Assembly: GCF_027570035.1 (NCBI RefSeq)
Contig: NZ_JAKMUU010000003.1
Coordinates: 1-64,000, forward strand
Reading direction: 5' to 3'
Source of the DNA: Corynebacterium curieae
Lineage (GTDB): Bacteria > Actinomycetota > Actinomycetes > Mycobacteriales > Mycobacteriaceae
DNA length: 64,000 bases
The translations under genes and the position numbers were made by a program. The notes beneath the pieces are model-generated. The model had not been told where the DNA came from, did no database searches, and saw only the letters and a program-made list of their open reading frames with translations. Of the stretch, positions 55,682 to 64,000 are shown piece by piece (position 1 is the stretch's first letter; every line of letters starts with the position of its first letter).

Positions 55682-56326
55682 TTAAGCTTCAGCATCCTCC
55701 GAGAGGGAGATAATGCCGTAGTCGAAGGCGTGGCGACGGTAGACAACGGAAGGCTTATTATTTTCCTCGTTGACAAAGAGGAAGAAATCGTGGCCCACTA
55801 GCTCCATCTCGCTCAAGGCATCATCCACGCTCATCGGGGTAGCTGGGTGCTCCTTGGTACGCACAATTTGACCCGGGCGAACATCCTCAACGGTCTCAGC
55901 ATAGGGGTCAACGTAGCGCTCCTCCTTAGCGCGCTGCGCTTCAGCCTGTGCCACCATTTCGGCGGCAATTTCGCCGGTGCCCTTCTGCGCGCGGTGACCG
56001 CTCTTGACGTTTTCGCGGCGCACCTTCACCTTGCGCAAAGAACGCTCCATCTTGCCCACGGCAGTTTCGAGTGCAGCGTAGAAGGAATCTTCTTTGGCTT
56101 CTGCGCGGGCAATATGACCCTTGCCCGTAGCGGTAATTTGGATGCGCTCCGCCTCGGAGTCACGGCGCGGGTTGGGCTCGTGCTGCAGCTCCACGTGGAA
56201 GAAGGTCAGGGTGGGGTCAAGGCGTTCAATCTTGGCCAGCTTGTCATTGACTCGCTCTTGGAAATGTTCCGGAACCTCGACGTTGCGGCCCGTAATCGTT
56301 ACCTGAGCTTTGGTTGGCTGGGACAT
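55682..56326 (-). CDS. hpf: Ribosome hibernation-promoting factor, long form
   Basis: A 214-residue HPF of the long (dimerising) type. The N-terminal domain (VTITGRNVEVPEHFQERVNDKL...) binds the 30S decoding area. The C-terminal domain (ATPMSVDDALSEMELVGHDFFLFVN...YRRHAFDYGII) mediates 100S formation. Homologue of Rv3241c upstream of secA; its own terminator separates the two. Confidence 0.94.
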   Translation of the reverse strand: MSQPTKAQVTITGRNVEVPEHFQERVNDKLAKIERLDPTLTFFHVELQHEPNPRRDSEAERIQITATGKGHIARAEAKEDSFYAALETAVGKMERSLRKVKVRRENVKSGHRAQKGTGEIAAEMVAQAEAQRAKEERYVDPYAETVEDVRPGQIVRTKEHPATPMSVDDALSEMELVGHDFFLFVNEENNKPSVVYRRHAFDYGIISLSEDAEA

Positions 56327-56470
56327 TGAGATGCCTCCCTTGAATAGTGGGGACTAGAATCAATCACAGTAACTATCTCCCTGTGACACTCCTCATGGTA
56401 GCACTGGTTATGACCTGATAGCTAGAGAATTCTGCCATCCCCCTACCTCGAGGGTAGCTACCGCCTTTAT

Positions 56471-57097
56471 CTAGGCATCCGCAAAGACCAATGCCCCACA
56501 CACTTCTACCCCCGCCGCTTGTAGGGCAGAAATGCTGGCGGCCAAGGTGGCGCCGGTGGTAATGACGTCGTCGGCAAGCAGGGCAGGCGCCTGGCCCACA
56601 AACGTGCCCACGCGGACGCGCCCTTGCAGGTTTGCCCACCTATCCTGCGCATTAAGCTCGGATTGGTCGGCGGTAGACTGCCCCATGGTGAGGACCTCAC
56701 CGACGCGCACGCGCTGCCGCCGCGCCGCAGCATGACAGGCCATGGCAACCGGATCGCCACCGCGCGCCCGTGCGGAGCGCGACCGGGTCGGCGCAGGAAC
56801 GAGGGTGAATTCGCGTGGGATATCGCCCCGTGCACTTAAGTGTGCCAAACCGGCCGCAAAGACCGCTCCCACAAACTCACGGACCGGCCGATTGCCGCGC
56901 TCTTTCATACCGATGATGATGCGGCGGCGAATATCGGAATAGGGCCCAAGGGCATAGACGGGCGCTCCCAGCAGGCGAGGGCGGGCCACCAGGTAGGGAG
57001 GTTGGCGCAAGTGCTCACGGCACTGAAGGCATAAAATTTCGCCCGGCGCGCCGCATCCGGCGCACGCGCGCGGAAAAATAAGCTCCCCCAAGCTCAC
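56471..57097 (-). CDS. ComF-family phosphoribosyltransferase-like protein
   Basis: A 208-residue protein with an N-terminal zinc-ribbon (CAGCGAPGEILCLQC) and a C-terminal phosphoribosyltransferase PRPP-type loop (LLADDVITTGATLAAS). ComF homologues assist DNA uptake in competent bacteria but are widespread without competence. Rv3242c is the syntenic homologue. Carries the dispersed 10-mer at 56569 within the PRPP loop codons. Confidence 0.88.
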   Translation of the reverse strand: MSLGELIFPRACAGCGAPGEILCLQCREHLRQPPYLVARPRLLGAPVYALGPYSDIRRRIIIGMKERGNRPVREFVGAVFAAGLAHLSARGDIPREFTLVPAPTRSRSARARGGDPVAMACHAAARRQRVRVGEVLTMGQSTADQSELNAQDRWANLQGRVRVGTFVGQAPALLADDVITTGATLAASISALQAAGVEVCGALVFADA

Positions 57098-57132
57098 TGT
57101 CGCCTCCCCTAGCCGCGCAGTTCTTCCAGCGG

Positions 57133-58872
57133 CTAATTAGAAACGATAGGTGAAGAACGCCGTCCCTGCAGTCCGGAGACCTCGCGCCAATTAGTTTCAT
57201 CCATCACCGTGGAGGGAAGCTCGAGCATCGCATGGGAGTCAGTAATAAAGAGCTTGGTGGGCGAGGTAGCCACTGCTACCACTGGGGCGGTGATATTTCC
57301 TGTGGGCATGGTCGATGCTGAGGAACCATCTTGCTCAATGCGCCATACCGGCGATTGACTCGAGGAAGTACCAACGATGAGCGAGCCATCTGCGTTCCAA
57401 TCCAGCGATAGCGCGGAACCGGATACTTCTGGTCCTACCTCGCGGGCGTTGACGATGCGCTTATCCCCACTGCTGGATTGGGCCACGGCCGCGATATAAA
57501 CGTGGCCGTCGATGATCATCGCTACGCGCGCGCCGCTGTGAGACAAGCGGATAACAGAGATCTCTCCATCAATATCGTCGATACTGCGCGCATCCACCTC
57601 AGACTCAGAAATACGTCCGGTGGTCTTGGAGCGCACGACGCGCACGATACGATCACCATCCACCACGGTCCATGCGGCTTGACCGTTGTACTCAAAGGTT
57701 GGCCGTGCCAAGGTTGGACCATCCACCGAGTCCTGCAGCTGACCATCAATCTCACCAATTTGCAGCGAGAAGTCTTTATTAGATTTGCGGCGTACGGCCG
57801 CAACGAGGCCACTGTCGGCCACATCCACAGATTGCACGTCGCCGCTGCTGCCCAGCGTGGATTTGACGGGCTCGGCCACGCCATCATCCACCTCTAGGAG
57901 ATTCCCTTCATTGAGGGCATAGAGTTTAGACAAGGAGGTGCTGCTTTCCTCCGGGTTATAGTCCGCGAAGTCATCCACACTCAGGGTGTCCATGCCTTCT
58001 ACAAGGTCACCGCCATCGGCCTTGACCTTGAAGGGGCCGGCGTGACCGGCCTCAGATAGCGTCCACACCAACTGGGCGGCAAATAGCGTGCGGTCATGGG
58101 CATCAAGATCAACTAGCCCTTCGAATTGGTAGCCTGCTTCGCGGTCATAGCCGGCGTAGGTGACATTTTCCCCCGCCGCGCGACGGGTAGCAGGAGCAAT
58201 GCTTGCCGATGGTCCCTCCATCAACAACGTAATAAGCGTCGACTCCGATTGTTCACCGCCCTTATACAGCCAGCGACGATCCGGGACCAGCACATCGTTG
58301 GTCTGCTTATAAAAATACAGCGACTGGGGTGTGTAGTGATTGCGCATCTCATTGCGTTCCATGACCACGCCGGCCGGCAGGCCATCGATGCGCCACCTAT
58401 CGTCTTGCATCTTCATATAGATGACCGCCTCGTAACCCTCATTTTCGGGTACATAAGCGCCGCCGGATTTCAGTCGCCCGATGATGGTTCCACGCACTGT
58501 AAAGGCCCGCTCATTATCCTTCGAGCTTTGCTTATTGGCAGGGGCGGTGACGATGTCCAAACTATCGACAACCATTACTTCGCCGCTGGCATCCCAGGCG
58601 CCGCGGGCATTATCAGTAAGGAATCCACGGGCAGCTTCGTGGTCATTGCCAGGCACGGCCGAGGCTTGGTAGAAATCGCGCAAGGTCAGGTCTGGGTCAT
58701 CGCCGGGTTGCGGTGCAATAACCTCTTCTGGTCCATCGTCTTGCTTCTGATAGGTTCCTACCACCTGCGGACCGGTGTTATTGGGCAAAGTGGAGCAACC
58801 GCTGGCGAAAAGCACCGCTGCTGCGGTGCTTAGAACCGCCCACCGGCGGTAGTTGTATCTGAACACGCTCAC
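57133..58872 (-). CDS. lpqB: Lipoprotein LpqB
   Basis: A 579-residue lipoprotein that interacts with the MtrB sensor domain in mycobacteria. Lipobox FASGCS after a short signal peptide; a GerMN-like domain near 200-310 (YFYKQTNDVLVPDRRWLYKG...LLMEGPS) precedes a beta-propeller-like C-terminal half. Overlaps mtrB by 4 bp. Confidence 0.94.
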   Translation of the reverse strand: MSVFRYNYRRWAVLSTAAAVLFASGCSTLPNNTGPQVVGTYQKQDDGPEEVIAPQPGDDPDLTLRDFYQASAVPGNDHEAARGFLTDNARGAWDASGEVMVVDSLDIVTAPANKQSSKDNERAFTVRGTIIGRLKSGGAYVPENEGYEAVIYMKMQDDRWRIDGLPAGVVMERNEMRNHYTPQSLYFYKQTNDVLVPDRRWLYKGGEQSESTLITLLMEGPSASIAPATRRAAGENVTYAGYDREAGYQFEGLVDLDAHDRTLFAAQLVWTLSEAGHAGPFKVKADGGDLVEGMDTLSVDDFADYNPEESSTSLSKLYALNEGNLLEVDDGVAEPVKSTLGSSGDVQSVDVADSGLVAAVRRKSNKDFSLQIGEIDGQLQDSVDGPTLARPTFEYNGQAAWTVVDGDRIVRVVRSKTTGRISESEVDARSIDDIDGEISVIRLSHSGARVAMIIDGHVYIAAVAQSSSGDKRIVNAREVGPEVSGSALSLDWNADGSLIVGTSSSQSPVWRIEQDGSSASTMPTGNITAPVVAVATSPTKLFITDSHAMLELPSTVMDETNWREVSGLQGRRSSPIVSN

Positions 58873-60656
58873 TTCCTCCTCCCCTCAAAGTCCGGTGCCT
58901 TATAGGCTCGCCTATCTGGTGTGTCTATACCACGGTTAAGTTCTCGCTCCGAGGGCCACAGGATGCCATCTCCTTCTATTTCATCTTCTGCGCCCTTCTC
59001 GCTCTTTTCGATGTGCGGCGAGCTCATTCCGGAAGAAATCGCGGGCGTTGCAGAGGCGGAGCCAGCAGCAGCGGCAGAGGAACCAGCGTCGCCATTGCCC
59101 TCACCACGGCTGTCCTTGATGCCGGCTGGCGGCAAGCCGCTGTCTGCCTGCGTGCTTTCCACGGGAGCGCCTGGAATCTCTAGGGCAATAGGGGCCTCGC
59201 CCACTTCTGTATTTGGGGTGCGGGGAATAATGAGACGGAAGCGGGAGCCAAAGCCCTCGTAGCCATTAGCATCCAACGTGCCGCCGTGTAGGACTGCATC
59301 CTCGCGGGCGATAGCCAAGCCCAGGCCGGTGCCGCCGGAGTGGCGCTTGCGGGAGGAATCCGCTCGCCAGAAACGGTTAAATACCAGTTCTTCTTGGCCC
59401 GGCTTCAAGCCCACGCCATGGTCGGTTACGGTAACACCCACTGCGGTGTCGGTGGTCGCGACGTCGACCACCACCGGATTGCCCTCCGAGTGGTCTATCG
59501 CATTTGCCAAAAGGTTGCGCAAAATGCGCTCAATGCGGCGCGAATCGGCCTCTACCGCAATGCGCTCATCCGGCAGGTTGAATTGGACGTCCACGTCGAG
59601 CTCGTGGGCTAGATGCTCAACCTGTCCATAGGCTGATTCCACGCAGGAACGCAGGTCAATGGCCGCGGTGGACAAATCTGCCACACCTGCATCGTGGCGC
59701 GAAATCTCAAGCAGATCTGCAAGCAGTTCCTCGAACCGGTCTAGCTCGCTAGACATCAGGCGGGAAGCGCGCTGGGCCCCGTGGGGCAAACTATCGCTTT
59801 CGGCCTCGATCATGTCCGCGGCCATGCGCACGGTGGTCAAAGGAGTGCGTAGCTCATGGGAGACGTCAGAGGTAAACTGCCGCTGCAAATCGCCGTACTC
59901 CTCCAGCTGGGCAATCTGGGACGAGAGCTTATCGGCCATGTTGTTAAAGGAAGCGGCCAAGCGACCCATCTCGTCATCGCTATCGACGGCCATGCGCTCC
60001 TTAAGATGCCCAGCCGCCAAACGCTGTGCAATGCGCGAGGCGGAGCGAATCGGAGTAATAACCTGCTGGGTGGCTAGCCACGCAATGCCTACTAGCAGCA
60101 CCACGACCACCACGCCGGCAGCTGAAAGGAGGCCGCGCATCAACGCCATGGTGGATTCCTCAGACTCCATGGACAACGCCAAGTAGACCTGGGTATTAGG
60201 GATATCCGTATCGGTGGGCGTGCCAACAATCAGGGCGTTGTAATAGTCCCCGTTTTCGCGTGGAGCGGGGAAATACTGCTGCGCGATCTGGCCTTGGTCC
60301 ACCATTTCGCGCAGCTGATCCGGCACAGGGAAATTCTCCGGTGAGGTAGTAACCGAGCCGTCCTGGTTTTCTACCACGATGACTGGTTCATAGACCGCCT
60401 GGGCATCGCCCTGCTGCGCTGAAAGCTGCCCCAATGCAGCACGGGCGGAATTAATCCGCACCTGGACAGAGTTAGCGGAACTGGTCGCATCAATCTGCTG
60501 CTCCACAGCGGTGCGGGCGCGTTCCAATTCCTGCTGGGCCACGTCTTCCTTTTGGCTAACTAGGCGCTGCGTTAGCACGGACACCAACGCATAGGCCAGG
60601 ATGATCATGACCACCGAGGAGGCCACCAAGATCATGCCAATAACGCGCGCCTGCAA
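58869..60656 (-). CDS. mtrB: Sensor histidine kinase MtrB
   Basis: Membrane kinase for MtrA, linking cell-wall and osmotic state to division genes. From TTG 60656 it has 595 residues: membrane helix at 7-27, an extracellular region, second helix near 190, HAMP, H-box SDVSHELRTPLT, N-box and GGTGLGLAIARED. The same frame continues upstream as coding sense (IIERLRRIRDAFITTWRTSLQ) to an ATC/ATT at 60719-60708 behind GGGGAG, so the real start may be non-canonical. The C-terminal tail is low in complexity. Confidence 0.93.
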   Translation of the reverse strand: MQARVIGMILVASSVVMIILAYALVSVLTQRLVSQKEDVAQQELERARTAVEQQIDATSSANSVQVRINSARAALGQLSAQQGDAQAVYEPVIVVENQDGSVTTSPENFPVPDQLREMVDQGQIAQQYFPAPRENGDYYNALIVGTPTDTDIPNTQVYLALSMESEESTMALMRGLLSAAGVVVVVLLVGIAWLATQQVITPIRSASRIAQRLAAGHLKERMAVDSDDEMGRLAASFNNMADKLSSQIAQLEEYGDLQRQFTSDVSHELRTPLTTVRMAADMIEAESDSLPHGAQRASRLMSSELDRFEELLADLLEISRHDAGVADLSTAAIDLRSCVESAYGQVEHLAHELDVDVQFNLPDERIAVEADSRRIERILRNLLANAIDHSEGNPVVVDVATTDTAVGVTVTDHGVGLKPGQEELVFNRFWRADSSRKRHSGGTGLGLAIAREDAVLHGGTLDANGYEGFGSRFRLIIPRTPNTEVGEAPIALEIPGAPVESTQADSGLPPAGIKDSRGEGNGDAGSSAAAAGSASATPAISSGMSSPHIEKSEKGAEDEIEGDGILWPSERELNRGIDTPDRRAYKAPDFEGRRK

Positions 60657-60725
60657 GGAGGTGCGCCACGTTGTAATGAAGGCGTCTCGAATGCGCCTTA
60701 ACCGCTCAATGATGCCGATGGTCGT

Positions 60726-61418
60726 TTACTCCCCGGCACCGGCTTTGCCGGTCTTATATCCCACGCCGCGCACGGTCAACACAATCTGCGGGTCTTCTGG
60801 ATCGTGCTCGATTTTGGCGCGCAGGCGCTGCACGTGCACGTTAACCAGGCGGGTATCAGAGGCATTGCGGTAGCCCCACACGGATTCCAGCAGGGACTCG
60901 CGCGTATGCACCTGTCCAGGACGGCGCGCCATTTCCAGCAGTAGGTCAAATTCCAACGGCGTCAAGTTTAACTCGGTACCATCAGTGCGGTGCACGGTGT
61001 GCTCCGGCACGTCAATAATGAGATCCGCTACCTCTAAAATCTCCGATTCCGAAGAATCGGAGCGGCGCAGGCGTGCACGGATGCGCGCGATAAGCTCTTT
61101 GGGCTTAAAAGGTTTGGTTATGTAGTCGTCCGCGCCGGATTCTAGGCCGAGAACCACGTCGACGGTATCCGTCTTAGCGGTGAGCATCACAATAGGCACG
61201 GAGGACTCGCGGCGGATGGCACGGCAAATATCCACCCCATTCATGCCCGGAAGCATCAGGTCAAGCAGGATGAGGTCGGGCTCGTGTTCTTCAAAAGCGG
61301 GTACAGCATCGTTGCCATCCATGACCGGGATGGGCTTGAGCCCCTCGGACTCGAGGACGATGGTCAGCATCTCAGAGATAGCCGGATCGTCATCGACTAC
61401 CAAAATCTTGGGCGCCAC
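60726..61418 (-). CDS. mtrA: Response regulator MtrA
   Basis: A 230-residue OmpR-type regulator. Receiver: DDD acidic pocket at 9-11, phosphorylated Asp53 (LLDLMLPG), Lys102 (TKPFKPKEL). The DNA-binding winged helix ends VWGYRNASDTRLVNVHVQRLRAKI...VRGVGYKTG. Controls cell-wall and osmotic-response genes. Followed by mtrB with lpqB after it. Confidence 0.96.
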   Translation of the reverse strand: MAPKILVVDDDPAISEMLTIVLESEGLKPIPVMDGNDAVPAFEEHEPDLILLDLMLPGMNGVDICRAIRRESSVPIVMLTAKTDTVDVVLGLESGADDYITKPFKPKELIARIRARLRRSDSSESEILEVADLIIDVPEHTVHRTDGTELNLTPLEFDLLLEMARRPGQVHTRESLLESVWGYRNASDTRLVNVHVQRLRAKIEHDPEDPQIVLTVRGVGYKTGKAGAGE

Positions 61419-61421
61419 GTT

Positions 61422-62036
61422 TTATTCTCCTACAAGGTCTTTTATCGCTGAAATAATAGTATCCGCATCGGCGGTGGCGATCCAGCGTCCACCCCAGTTC
61501 CGTTCCGCCAACCGCCGGTATGCCGCAGCAGTGCGCTCCTGTAGTCCGCCGTCGCGCTCATATCGGTCGCGCTCCCGGCTGGCATCGGCGTGGGCTCTCG
61601 CCTTTGCTCTTTCCGACGCCACCCCTACTGCCGTATCCAAATACACCTGCAGGTCCGCTTGCGGCAGACCCAAGGTTTCAAACTCCAGTTCATAGACCCA
61701 GTCCATGACCGCATCATCTTCAAGTCGCGCCGCCGAATACGCCGCATTGGAGGCAATATAGCGATCCAGCAGCACCACCGCGTCTGCCCGCTTGGCTTGT
61801 TGGAGCCTATCCTTGGCGCCTAAGCGGTCCAACGCGAATAGCGTCGCCATCGCATAGGCCGAATCCGTCAGGTCCCCCATTTTCCCGTACAGCGCCTTCT
61901 GAGCCAGCTGCGCGTGGATCGATTCCCCGTAACGTGGGAATGCGATAACCTCCACGGGCTGATCCATGGCCTCTTTAATTTTGGAGACCAATGTGTTCTT
62001 GCCGGCACCATCGATGCCTTCAATGCTTATGAGCAT
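61422..62036 (-). CDS. tmk: Thymidylate kinase
   Basis: A 204-residue dTMP kinase. P-loop EGIDGAGKNTL near residue 6-16, DR(Y/I)-type motif LLDRYIASNAAYS and a lid region with RDRYERDGG. Three bp separate it from mtrA, so it probably heads the tmk-mtrA-mtrB-lpqB operon, the actinobacterial order. Confidence 0.95.
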   Translation of the reverse strand: MLISIEGIDGAGKNTLVSKIKEAMDQPVEVIAFPRYGESIHAQLAQKALYGKMGDLTDSAYAMATLFALDRLGAKDRLQQAKRADAVVLLDRYIASNAAYSAARLEDDAVMDWVYELEFETLGLPQADLQVYLDTAVGVASERAKARAHADASRERDRYERDGGLQERTAAAYRRLAERNWGGRWIATADADTIISAIKDLVGE

Positions 62037-62104
62037 AGGTGTAGGGTATCTTCCCTTCTTTTACTTTTGTCACCATGGCCGCTCGTGCAGGCTACGGAAG
62101 TGAC

Positions 62105-62458
62105 TTAAGACAGGGCTTCAATAAATGCCTCGAGGTCATATTCTTCTTCAACATTTTCCAGCACTTCGAGCGCGTTTTCCGTCAAAGTTTCGCTGCCAGA
62201 ACCCACCAGTTCCCTAATATAGGGGTAATCCTCGACAACGTCGCCCGCACTGAATGGTGCACCAGCCCAAATAGCAGCGATGGTCGCCGCCGCCTGCGCG
62301 TTCTGTTCCTCTTCCTCACTGAGCTCTGGCTTGCTGTGGGCCACCTCGCACGCGTCCTCGACTGCGCGAATTACCCCTTCTTCGTCGAGGTTTGCCATCT
62401 CTTCCAAGAAATCCACGTTGATATCCGTGGTGAAAATATCTTCGTCCCAAGTACTCAC
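62105..62458 (-). CDS. DUF4259 family protein
   Basis: A 117-residue acidic protein (MSTWDEDIFTTDINVDFLEEM...) matching the DUF4259 pattern of WD...F-x2-D near the N-terminus and helical remainder. Function unknown; such genes often sit singly. Confidence 0.82.
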   Translation of the reverse strand: MSTWDEDIFTTDINVDFLEEMANLDEEGVIRAVEDACEVAHSKPELSEEEEQNAQAAATIAAIWAGAPFSAGDVVEDYPYIRELVGSGSETLTENALEVLENVEEEYDLEAFIEALS

Positions 62459-62708
62459 TTTTTGACTCCTTCGATCCTTTCAGCGCCATTTATACACGCT
62501 TTCCCGTTCGCGGAAAGCCAGCAACGAAAAGGTTTGCACTGCTCTTTACGGCCGCGAACTGCCTTTTTGTTTACCTATCACAGAATCTCGCTGCCGTCGC
62601 AGTGTTTCCCAAACATGATAGTCTCGTTACCAACTTGTTACAGGGGCGCTACACCACCCCTCCCGCCTAGGGCCTGCCATGGCCTGCTTCGCAGAAAGGA
62701 CAGCCACG

Positions 62709-63527
62709 ATGAAGCCAGATTCACGCCGTGTATACGTGTTCATTGTGGCCGGACTGATTACCGCAGCCGTCGTCGGATTCGCTGTCTGGCGCATGAGCTC
62801 GCCGAGCACCAACTATTCCAACGCCGCGGATCAGTCCGCGACCACCTCCGTCTCCCCAACCCACACCGCAGCTGAAGATACAACCACATCCTCCAAGGAC
62901 ACTCCCTCCTCGGAGAAGCCTTCCACGCATCCGACCAGCTCCACTGCTTCATCTGGAAATTCGAAGCACCACCAGCCTCACAACGATGATCCGTACCTCG
63001 CCCCTAATGCGGTAATGCGTCCACAGGCAGCTACTCAGCCCACTAAGGTCTACCGTCCTGAAAATATCTACCCGCAAGGCACCGCCTCGCAGGGCAATAA
63101 CAACACCCAGAGTGGCCAAGGTACCGGCCAAGGCGATCAGCGCCTGACGCCTGATTACCCGAGCAATCAGAATGGCTCGCAGGCTACCGGTTCCCCACAG
63201 GGCAACCAGGGCGGCAACAGTGGCAATGGCGGCACCACTCCACAGACCACCACTGCCCCGTCTACCCCGCAACCTTCCCCTGAAAAGCCAGCGGAACAAG
63301 ATAATGCGGGTAAGAACACAGACCAGCGACAGCCCATCCCGGCCGAGGAACAAGCTGGCACTGAACAACACGAGGCCGAAAAGGCGCAGGAAGAAAAGCT
63401 CACCGGCCATGCCGCTGCGGAGCAGCATTCCGCCGAGCAGAACCAAGAGCCGACCGACCTGGTGCCCACCAAGCAGGCACCGGCCACGGCCCAGCAGGCC
63501 CCAAGCAGAGCAGCTCCTACACGCTAA
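62709..63527 (+). CDS. Membrane-anchored low-complexity protein
   Basis: A 272-residue protein from ATG 62709, with AGAAAGGA 8 nt upstream. One membrane helix near 10-29 is followed by a 240-residue extracytoplasmic tail rich in Thr/Ser, then Gln/Asn/Gly, then Pro/Glu/Gln. No folded domain is visible; it looks like a wall-spanning stalk or spacer. Function unknown. Confidence 0.8.
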   Translation: MKPDSRRVYVFIVAGLITAAVVGFAVWRMSSPSTNYSNAADQSATTSVSPTHTAAEDTTTSSKDTPSSEKPSTHPTSSTASSGNSKHHQPHNDDPYLAPNAVMRPQAATQPTKVYRPENIYPQGTASQGNNNTQSGQGTGQGDQRLTPDYPSNQNGSQATGSPQGNQGGNSGNGGTTPQTTTAPSTPQPSPEKPAEQDNAGKNTDQRQPIPAEEQAGTEQHEAEKAQEEKLTGHAAAEQHSAEQNQEPTDLVPTKQAPATAQQAPSRAAPTR

Positions 63528-63547
63528 CCCTAAGCCGGCTCAAACAT

Positions 63548-63599
63548 AACAAGCACGTTTCCCCGATTCTGAAGGCAAAAATCGGAAAACGTGCTTGTT
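63548..63599 (+). terminator. Terminator of membrane-anchored protein gene
   Basis: AACAAGCACGTTT pairs exactly with AAACGTGCTTGTT, with inner CCGATT/AATCGG pairing; followed by TGTATG. Confidence 0.85.
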
Positions 63600-63692
63600 T
63601 GTATGCCCTGGAACGCAAAAGCAACGAAGCAGCCACAATGTGCGCCTAGAAATGGGCGGAGGAGGCCACAACGCGGCCGTAATGAAGCCCAA

Positions 63693-63733
63693 AAGCACGC
63701 TTCGCTGAATCCTCAGGGCAGCGAAGCGTGCTT
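63693..63733 (-). terminator. Terminator of manA
   Basis: AAGCACGCTTCGCT pairs exactly with AGCGAAGCGTGCTT; on the minus strand TTGGGC follows. Lies 18 bp past the manA stop. Confidence 0.85.
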
Positions 63734-63751
63734 GCGCGGGCCGAGTGCGGC

Positions 63752-64000
63752 CTAGGCGCGGGCGACGAAGAGGTCGGCGGAGTCGGATTCTGCCGCGGCA
63801 GTAACCAAGCCCTCGGAGGCAGGCAGCCAAACGGCTTGGCCTGGGGTGGCAGTCACGGTCTCGCCCGCGGCATCGGTGAAGGTAACGGAACCTGCTGTAC
63901 ACAAGGCGATGGTCGGACCGTCGTAGTCAAGATCCACGGAAGAAGATCCGGTGAGCTCGACGCGGTCCAACAAGAACTCATCGATCGGAACGGGGTAAGA
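63752..64000 (-). CDS. manA: Mannose-6-phosphate isomerase, C-terminal part (cut by window edge)
   Basis: The last 82 residues and stop of a type I phosphomannose isomerase, with the cupin-like C-terminal strand pattern VDLDYDGPTIALCTAGSVTFTD...PGQAVWLPASEG. The gene continues beyond the right edge. The enzyme interconverts mannose-6-phosphate and fructose-6-phosphate for mannan and lipoglycan supply. manA lies near mtrA in related genomes. Confidence 0.85.
   Translation of the reverse strand, partial: SYPVPIDEFLLDRVELTGSSSVDLDYDGPTIALCTAGSVTFTDAAGETVTATPGQAVWLPASEGLVTAAAESDSADLFVARA

Noticed and set aside
3724-56578. Motif as a chromosome-segregation (KOPS/AIMS-like) or chi-like signal
   Set aside because: Seven copies on one strand and six on the other show no orientation bias as such signals require.

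Overview
The window looks like a chromosomal segment of a Corynebacterium. The evidence is a tmRNA tag ending in ...YALAA next to smpB, the actinobacterial small ribosomal protein bL37, a WhiB-family regulator, the sigH-rsrA pair, lpqB-mtrB-mtrA-tmk, adnA/adnB, and iron loci preceded by DtxR-type palindromes. Gene order follows the Corynebacterium/Mycobacterium core backbone (compare M. tuberculosis Rv3193c to Rv3247c). Species cannot be fixed from the sequence alone. I see no prophage, insertion sequence, CRISPR array or integrated plasmid.

Layout. 1-3.9 kb: an iron-siderophore ABC uptake operon on the minus strand, whose binding-lipoprotein gene is split by one extra G. 3.97-7 kb: tmRNA (ssrA), a DUF488 gene, smpB, ftsX, ftsE. 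7-11.5 kb: an AbgT-type transporter, prfB, an inositol-phosphatase gene and hisN. 11.5-14 kb: feoA-feoB-feoC ferrous iron uptake. 14-16.7 kb: a secreted trypsin-like protease, a DUF1990 protein and an acidic repeat protein. 16.7-20.3 kb: a second complete siderophore ABC operon. 20.4-29 kb: initiator tRNA, UPF0182 membrane protein, PPA1309-type protein, a lipoprotein, a Lon-like PDZ protease, two metalloprotease-type genes and a cyclodehydratase-like protein. 29-39.3 kb: uvrD2, nudC, a potassium channel and adnB/adnA. 39.3-45.5 kb: TIGR02569-type protein, DUF3152 peptidase, DUF3107, rhlE, Rv3212-type protein, whiB1/whcE, bL37. 45.7-50.1 kb: rsrA, sigH, a YbaK-type deacylase, SRAP, aroA, rsgA. 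50.1-57.1 kb: small secreted and cytosolic proteins, secA, hpf, comF. 57.1-64 kb: lpqB, mtrB, mtrA, tmk, DUF4259, a membrane-anchored low-complexity protein and the 3' end of manA.

How the parts fit. Three iron-import loci (two ferric-siderophore, one Feo) each carry a DtxR-like box, consistent with iron-repressed control. SigH, its thiol-sensing anti-sigma RsrA and the nearby WhiB form an oxidative-stress module, with a candidate SigH promoter before whiB. UvrD2 and AdnAB are DNA-repair motors. tmRNA/SmpB, RF2, RsgA, HPF and bL37 serve translation. FtsEX, MtrAB-LpqB and SecA serve the cell envelope and division.

Most unusual signals. (1) The 10-mer CTTGCCGACG/CGTCGGCAAG occurs 13 times on both strands, in several reading frames and once between genes; some copies share the 16-mer GGGGGCGTCGGCAAGC. 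(2) A 92-93 bp composite inverted-repeat element occurs twice, at 8658-8749 and 45593-45685. (3) A G6 tract inside one 10-mer copy frameshifts a siderophore-binding lipoprotein. (4) whiB1 has a hairpin-rich upstream region. (5) The coding sense of mtrB seems to run past its first usable start to an AUC/AUU codon behind a good ribosome-binding site. (6) AdnA has lost its Walker A lysine and NudC all four zinc-ribbon cysteines.
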